Source: Thiobacillus sp. (lineage in GTDB: Bacteria; Pseudomonadota; Gammaproteobacteria; Burkholderiales; Thiobacillaceae). Taken from it: a DNA stretch of 10,268 bases. The first letter of the stretch is position 1; every line of letters starts with the position of its first letter. Shown piece after piece: positions 6,109-10,268 of this stretch. Under the pieces are notes generated by a model that was not told the origin of the DNA, searched no databases, and saw only the letters and a program-made list of their open reading frames with translations. The position numbers and the translations under genes were made by a program. Where the stretch lies: positions 1 through 10,268 of the forward strand of contig NZ_JANJXQ010000038.1 in NCBI RefSeq assembly GCF_024708915.1, read 5' to 3'.

Positions 6109-7641
6109 CAGCGATGCGAACCAGATCCAGACGCGCTTCCAGAAACCCGTGCCCGGCTCGGTCTCGTGCCGCAGCGGCCTGCCGTCCCGATGCTCGATCC
6201 AGTACAGGTTCCCTGTCTCCGAAAGGCGCACCTCGTAGGCCCCAGCCGGGATCCCGCCCACGAATGCTTCCTCGATGCGGCCGGCCAGCGCCGGGCTCTC
6301 GACCACGAAGCCCAGTTCGGTATTGAGGCGGGCCGAGCGCGGGTCGAAGTTGAACGAGCCGACGAAGACGCGCGATCGATCGACCGCAAAGGTCTTTGCG
6401 TGCAGGCTGGCGCCGGAACTGCCCGAGCCCCCGGCGCGCCTGTCCCGCTTGAGGTTCGGCGACAGGCGCTGCAGTTCGTAGAGCGTGATGCCGGCTTCGA
6501 GCAGTGGCTTGCGCCGCTTGGCATAGCCGGCGTGCACGACGGCCACATCCGTCGCCTCGAGCGCGTTGGTGAGAATCTGGATTTTCACGCCTTCGCGGGC
6601 GAGCCTCGTCAGCTGCTCGGTGCCCGATTTCGTGGGCACGAAGTAGGCCGACACCAGCTCAACGCTGGTTTCCGGCTTGCCGATGATTCGGTCGAGCTGA
6701 CTGGGCAGTATCGATGCGCCGTCGTTCAGGCCGAGCCCCTTGGCCGGATCGTCGCTGACCATGCGGGTGGCCGCCCATTCGAACGGCAGCGTTCCCTCGA
6801 CCAGTTCGCGCACGAACGGGGATTCGCGCAGCGCCTCCATATAAGTGCGCGCTGCCGGATCGCGTTCGATCAGGGACGCTTTCGACGCAAGCTGCTCAAG
6901 CAGGGCGGGATCGGCGGGCGGCAGCAGCCGGTCGACGGGATAGGACGAGGCGCTCGCCCAGTAGCGGTCGAAATCGCGCGACACCTCCTCCACCACCGTC
7001 CCCACCGCCAGCAGGTCGAGATCGACGAACACGATCCCTTCGGTCGCGTCGAAGTACTCATCGCCAACGTTGCGCCCGCCGATGATCGTCGCCTGGCTGT
7101 CGGCGGTGAACGACTTGTTGTGCATCCGCCGGTTGAGCCGCGAGAAATCGGTCAGGTAGCCGATCCAGCGCACACCGCGGGTCGCGAACGGGTTGAACAG
7201 CCGCACCTCGATGTTCGGATGGGTATCGAGCGCAGCGAGGGTCTCATCCAGTCCGCCGGTATTGTGGTCGTCGAGCAGCAGCCGCACGCGCACCCCGCGC
7301 TCGGCCGCCTCGTGCAGGGCCTCGAACAGCAGCGTGCCCGCCATGTCCTGACGCCAGATGTAGTACTGCACGTCGAGCGAGCGCTCGGCCGCGCGCGCCA
7401 GCAGCACGCGCGCGGCGAAGGCGTCGCGCGAATCGAGCAGGGGGTAGACGCCGGATCTGTCCGGGTGCGCGGCCGCCTGCGGCGCGATCGCCCGGCCGAG
7501 CCGCGTGGCATCGGTGTCGGCCAGCGCCGTGGAACTGCTGCGGCCGTCGAGCGAGGGCAAGGTATGGCAACCCGCGACCGCTGCCGGCAAGCAGAGCAGC
7601 ACGAGGCTTTTCAGGATTTTGTGGCGCAATCCGGCATTCAT
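6085..7641 (-). CDS. Lipoprotein of the phospholipase D / cardiolipin synthase (ClsC-like) family
   Basis: This 518-residue protein has two complete HKD catalytic motifs: H174-x-K176-x4-D181 (HNKSFTAD) and H414-x-K416-x4-D421 (HAKTFAVD). These are the signature of phospholipase D superfamily transferases. The layout and the C-terminal FWKRVWIWFASLLPIEWLL-type tail resemble E. coli ClsC (YmdC), which makes cardiolipin from phosphatidylglycerol and phosphatidylethanolamine. The N-terminus has a lipoprotein signal with lipobox V22-A23-G24-C25, so the protein is probably anchored in the envelope. The frame is open upstream to 7785, but ATG 7641 is chosen because it gives this signal peptide directly and overlaps the nuclease stop as ATGA (7638-7641), implying translational coupling. 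A short GSGSSGAS linker precedes the second motif. It is the last gene of the minus-strand operon. Substrate is inferred; other PLD-type activities are possible. Confidence 0.88.
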   Translation of the reverse strand: MNAGLRHKILKSLVLLCLPAAVAGCHTLPSLDGRSSSTALADTDATRLGRAIAPQAAAHPDRSGVYPLLDSRDAFAARVLLARAAERSLDVQYYIWRQDMAGTLLFEALHEAAERGVRVRLLLDDHNTGGLDETLAALDTHPNIEVRLFNPFATRGVRWIGYLTDFSRLNRRMHNKSFTADSQATIIGGRNVGDEYFDATEGIVFVDLDLLAVGTVVEEVSRDFDRYWASASSYPVDRLLPPADPALLEQLASKASLIERDPAARTYMEALRESPFVRELVEGTLPFEWAATRMVSDDPAKGLGLNDGASILPSQLDRIIGKPETSVELVSAYFVPTKSGTEQLTRLAREGVKIQILTNALEATDVAVVHAGYAKRRKPLLEAGITLYELQRLSPNLKRDRRAGGSGSSGASLHAKTFAVDRSRVFVGSFNFDPRSARLNTELGFVVESPALAGRIEEAFVGGIPAGAYEVRLSETGNLYWIEHRDGRPLRHETEPGTGFWKRVWIWFASLLPIEWLL

Positions 7642-8207
7642 CCGAAGCGCCCGCGGTCGCCGTCCGGCCGCTTGGAAATAGCGGCGAGCGTCACGTAGCA
7701 GGAAGCGCGCACGGCTACGCACAGATCCTGATGCGCCGAACGCCGCCGCCACGCCCACGGCGGCGTCGGATCGTCGTCCTGCCACAGGCCGAGGCGCGCT
7801 TCGCGCGCTTCATCCTGCAGACCGCGCAGCACGTCGCCGGCATTGCGCGAAGACGCCCAGGCGTGGCCGCGCCGCACCAGTTCCGCGTTCACTGCCAATG
7901 CGTCGACGGCGAGGTGGCCGAGCTTGCGCCCGTAGACGTCGGTGGCGACGATGTCGAGCGTCGCCCGCCGCTTCAACGCCAGCGCCCGCAGCGCGCGGGT
8001 CGCCGCCTCGCCGTGCGGCTGGTCCGCCTCGGGGGCGTCGATGCCCGCGAGCCGCACCTTGAGAAAGGCCCGCGACGCCGGCCGGTAGTGGTCCGGGCGG
8101 AACAGCACGGTGTCGCCGTCGATCACCACGATGACGACGCCGGCGAGCGGCTCCGCCCACGCCGCACCGGCGGCGAACAGCATGAACAGTGCAAGCAGCG
8201 CTCTCAA
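7638..8207 (-). CDS. Secreted SNase-like (thermonuclease family) nuclease
   Basis: This 189-residue protein belongs to the staphylococcal nuclease fold family, Ca2+-dependent enzymes that cut DNA and RNA. A short Sec signal ends at AWA-EP (cleavage after about residue 18). The active-site pattern is complete: IDGDTV with Asp30 and Asp32, Arg52 in VRLAGIDAPE, Asp57, Glu60, and Arg94 in VYGRKLG. The closing helix ARLGLW and PPWAWR motif are typical of proteobacterial members. Two C-terminal cysteines (163, 170) could form a disulfide outside the cytoplasm. The start is TTG at 8207, overlapping the recN TGA as TTGA. The next in-frame ATG (8183) would cut off the signal's N-terminal arginine and half of its hydrophobic stretch. 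There is no strong Shine-Dalgarno, so translation probably depends on coupling to recN. The stop overlaps the PLD gene start by four bases. Confidence 0.9.
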   Translation of the reverse strand: MRALLALFMLFAAGAAWAEPLAGVVIVVIDGDTVLFRPDHYRPASRAFLKVRLAGIDAPEADQPHGEAATRALRALALKRRATLDIVATDVYGRKLGHLAVDALAVNAELVRRGHAWASSRNAGDVLRGLQDEAREARLGLWQDDDPTPPWAWRRRSAHQDLCVAVRASCYVTLAAISKRPDGDRGRFG

Positions 8208-9859
8208 TTGGCGAGCATCTCGGCGGCGTGCTGCCGCGTCGTCGCGGTGATCTTCATCCCGCCCAACATGCGCGCGATCTCCTCCACCCGCGCGTTCGCA
8301 TCGAGCAGCGCGATGTTGGACGAGACGACACCGCCGTTGGCCTGCTTGGCCACGCGCAAGTGCTGCGAACCGCGCGCCGCCACCTGCGGCAGGTGGGTGA
8401 TGACCAGCACTTGCCGGGTTGCGCCCAGCTTCGCCAGCCGCCGCCCGACCGCTTCGGCCACGCTGCCGCCGATGCCGACGTCGACTTCGTCGAAGATCAG
8501 CGTCGGCACGCCAGCCACGCCGGAGAGCGCGGTCTGGATCGCCAGGCTGATACGCGACAGCTCGCCGCCCGACGCCACCTTGGCGAGCGGCCCCGGCGGC
8601 AGGCCGGGATGGCTGGCCACCAGAAAGCCCACGTCCTCCAGCCCGTGCGCGCGCGGTTCGCCGGTCGGCTGCAGCTGGACGTCGAGCCGGCCGCCGGCCA
8701 GCGCGAGTTCGTCCATCGCCGCCGTCACCTGCTTCGACAGCCCCGTCGCCGCCTTGCGGCGCAGTGCGCCGAGCTGGCGCGCATCGGCCTGGTATCGCGC
8801 CAGGGCCGCATCTTCGCTTGCCTGCAGCGCATCGAGATCGTCGCCGGCCGCCAGCGCGGCCAGTCGCATGTCGAACTGTTCCAGCAAACCAGCCAGCGCA
8901 TCCGGCTGCACACGGTGCTTGCGCGCCAGCCGGTGCATGTCGGCAAGCCGCCGGTCGAGTTCGGCCAGCCGTTCGGGATCGGGATTGAGGTTGCCGGCGT
9001 AGCGGCGCAGCGCATGCACCGCCTCGGCCAGATCGGCGCTGGCCGAATTCAGCAGCGCGGCGACCTCCTTCAGGCTGTCGTCCACCGTCTGCATGCCGTC
9101 GAGCCGCGCGCTCATTTCGCCAAGCTGGCCGGCCACCGCCGCCTCGCCATCGTCCAACCCCTCGATCAGCGCGTGGCTGCCTTGCAGCAGCGTGGTGACG
9201 TGCGCCAGCCGCGCATGTTCGGCCTGGATATCGTCCCAGCGCGCGAGGTCGTCGCCGAGCGCGCGCAACTCCTCCACCGCCAGCCGCAGCCCCTCGCGTT
9301 CGATCTGCCGCGCCTGGCCGTGGGTTTCGGCGTCCAGGCGCTGTTGCCGCGCCGCCTGCCAGGCGTGCCAGGCGGCGTTGACCGTCAGGGCCAGCGGCTG
9401 GGCGCCGGCATACGCATCGAGCACCTCGCGCTGGGCCTGCGGGCGCAGCAGCGCGTGATGCGCGTGCTGGCCGTGGATGTCGAGCAGAAAATCGGCGGCT
9501 TCCTTCAGCTGCGCCAGCGGCGCGGCGCTGCCGTTGACGAAGGCGCGCGAACGGCCGCCGGCGTCGATCACGCGGCGCAGGATCAATGCATCGCCGTCCG
9601 GCGCGAAGCCGGCTTCGTCGAGCCAGGCTGCCAGCGCGGGCAAGCCATCGATCGCGAATTCGGCGGCGATCTCGGCGCGCGGCGCGCCCTGCCGCACCAC
9701 GCCACCTTCGGCGCGGTCGCCCAGCGCCAGCGCCAGCGCGTCGACCAGGATCGACTTGCCGGCGCCGGTCTCGCCGGTGAGCACGGTCAGCCCCGGCGCG
9801 AAATCAAGCTCGACCGATTCGACCAGCAGGTAGTTGCGGATGGAAAGATGCAGCAGCAT
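8204..9859 (-). CDS. recN: DNA repair protein RecN
   Basis: RecN is an SMC-like ATPase that acts in the cytoplasm on double-strand breaks during recombinational repair. This copy has 551 residues, the normal size. The Walker A motif GETGAGKS is at 29-36, the Q-loop-region DIHGQHAHH at 127-135, and a long central region rich in Glu, Arg, Ala and Leu, with coiled-coil character, at about 160-385. The ABC signature VASGGELSR is at 428-436, Walker B TLIFDEVD at 453-460, and the switch region THLPQVAA at 488-495. ATG 9859 gives the standard MLLHLSIRNY opening; the longer open frame to 9967 only covers the nadK 3' end. It begins 16 bp after the nadK stop, with no clear Shine-Dalgarno. Gene order nadK-recN is common in proteobacteria. 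I could not find a LexA box at this junction, so SOS control, if any, is not visible here. Confidence 0.97.
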   Translation of the reverse strand: MLLHLSIRNYLLVESVELDFAPGLTVLTGETGAGKSILVDALALALGDRAEGGVVRQGAPRAEIAAEFAIDGLPALAAWLDEAGFAPDGDALILRRVIDAGGRSRAFVNGSAAPLAQLKEAADFLLDIHGQHAHHALLRPQAQREVLDAYAGAQPLALTVNAAWHAWQAARQQRLDAETHGQARQIEREGLRLAVEELRALGDDLARWDDIQAEHARLAHVTTLLQGSHALIEGLDDGEAAVAGQLGEMSARLDGMQTVDDSLKEVAALLNSASADLAEAVHALRRYAGNLNPDPERLAELDRRLADMHRLARKHRVQPDALAGLLEQFDMRLAALAAGDDLDALQASEDAALARYQADARQLGALRRKAATGLSKQVTAAMDELALAGGRLDVQLQPTGEPRAHGLEDVGFLVASHPGLPPGPLAKVASGGELSRISLAIQTALSGVAGVPTLIFDEVDVGIGGSVAEAVGRRLAKLGATRQVLVITHLPQVAARGSQHLRVAKQANGGVVSSNIALLDANARVEEIARMLGGMKITATTRQHAAEMLAN

Positions 9860-9875
9860 GGGTACGCGTTGCGGG

Positions 9876-10268
9876 TTAAAGCTGCTTGCCCCAGTGCAGC
9901 TTCTGCCGCAGGGTGTCGTAATAACTGTAGGAATGCGGATGCAGCAGCGTGATCGGGCGGCTGGCACGGGTGATCCACACGTGGTCGCCGCTGAACAGGT
10001 CGAAATGGTGCTGACCGTCGAAGTGGACGCGCGCGTCGTCGGCGTAGGTCAGGTGCAGTTCGATGCGCGCATGGCTGCTGACCACGATGGGGCGTGCCGA
10101 CAGCGTGTGCGGGCAGATCGGCACCAACGCCACCGCCTCCAGCGTCGGATGCATGATCGGCCCGCCAGCCGACAGTGCGTAGGCCGTGGTGCCGGTCGGG
10201 CTGGTGACCACCAGGCCGTCGGCACGCTGGCTCTGGACGAATTCGCCGTTGATGGCGATTTCCAGATC
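9876..10268 (-). CDS. nadK: NAD kinase, C-terminal part
   Basis: This is the last 130 codons of NAD kinase, which phosphorylates NAD+ to NADP+ with ATP in the cytoplasm. The frame is open to the right window edge (first complete codon GAT at 10268-10266), so the N-terminal half and the GGDG motif lie outside. The hallmark RADGLVVTSPTGTTAYALS block and the following AGGPIMHP are at fragment residues 15-41. ARPIVV and a C-terminal beta region with FDGQ follow, as in the family. The final HSYSYYDTLRQKLHW segment is characteristic of proteobacterial enzymes. A GTG at 10211 inside the motif is not a start. The TAA stop is 16 bp before recN, which is cotranscribed. A bypass promoter for recN within this gene was not identified. 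Confidence 0.97.
   Translation of the reverse strand, partial: DLEIAINGEFVQSQRADGLVVTSPTGTTAYALSAGGPIMHPTLEAVALVPICPHTLSARPIVVSSHARIELHLTYADDARVHFDGQHHFDLFSGDHVWITRASRPITLLHPHSYSYYDTLRQKLHWGKQL

Noticed and set aside
7642..7785. A 48-residue N-terminal extension of the PLD protein
   Set aside because: It lies wholly inside the nuclease coding region, is Arg/Ala-rich, and would bury the lipoprotein signal peptide that begins at ATG 7641.
8189..9952. A 587-codon open frame on the plus strand across recN
   Set aside because: It is the antisense shadow of a high-GC gene: low-complexity Arg/Gln/His-rich translation with no recognisable domain, whereas the minus strand encodes intact RecN.
9840..9960. 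A LexA (SOS) box before recN
   Set aside because: A CTGT and a CAG are present near 9920-9945 but not at the CTG-N10-CAG spacing, so there is no usable LexA site.

Overview
The window looks like chromosome of a GC-rich betaproteobacterium, perhaps one related to Thiobacillus or another Nitrosomonadales lineage. This rests on the nadK-recN gene order, the small c4/c553-type cytochromes, and general protein resemblance. The genus is an inference and cannot be proved from the sequence alone.

Layout. Bases 2-307 (+) hold the 3' end of a gene that resembles the C-terminus of KamA-family (lysine 2,3-aminomutase-like) radical SAM proteins. Bases 414-1682 (+) encode a YbdG-type mechanosensitive channel. 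Bases 2569-1901 (-) are a two-gene operon of small exported monoheme cytochromes c, closed by a clear intrinsic terminator at 1847-1880. A 164-bp divergent intergenic region (2570-2733) carries an exact TATAAT for the cytochromes and an 18-bp palindrome on the side of the next gene. Bases 2734-4527 (+) encode a SulP anion transporter with a C-terminal STAS domain. A 309-bp non-coding stretch (4528-4836) has a good sigma70-like promoter flanked by a 16-bp direct repeat. Bases 4837-6051 (+) encode a Tat-exported FMN-dependent lactate oxidase-like enzyme.

From 6085 to the right edge everything lies on the minus strand. Transcription runs nadK (5' part beyond the window), recN, a secreted SNase-like nuclease and a lipoprotein of the phospholipase D/cardiolipin synthase family. 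The gaps are 16 bp, then a 4-base TTGA overlap, then a 4-base ATGA overlap, so these genes look like one translationally coupled operon. It converges on the lactate oxidase gene, and a perfect 10-bp inverted repeat sits at the junction.

How the parts may work together. Four or five products act in the envelope: channel, cytochromes, SulP, Tat oxidase, nuclease and PLD lipoprotein. No single pathway ties them all together. The best supported functional units are the cytochrome pair with its divergently transcribed SulP neighbour, and the nadK-recN-nuclease-PLD operon. I did not find a convincing wholly new system. The most unusual points are the coupling of recN to an exported nuclease and an exported PLD enzyme, the split c4-like cytochrome pair, and the exported lactate oxidase with its repeat-flanked promoter. 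I see no tRNA, rRNA, CRISPR array, insertion sequence or prophage gene.
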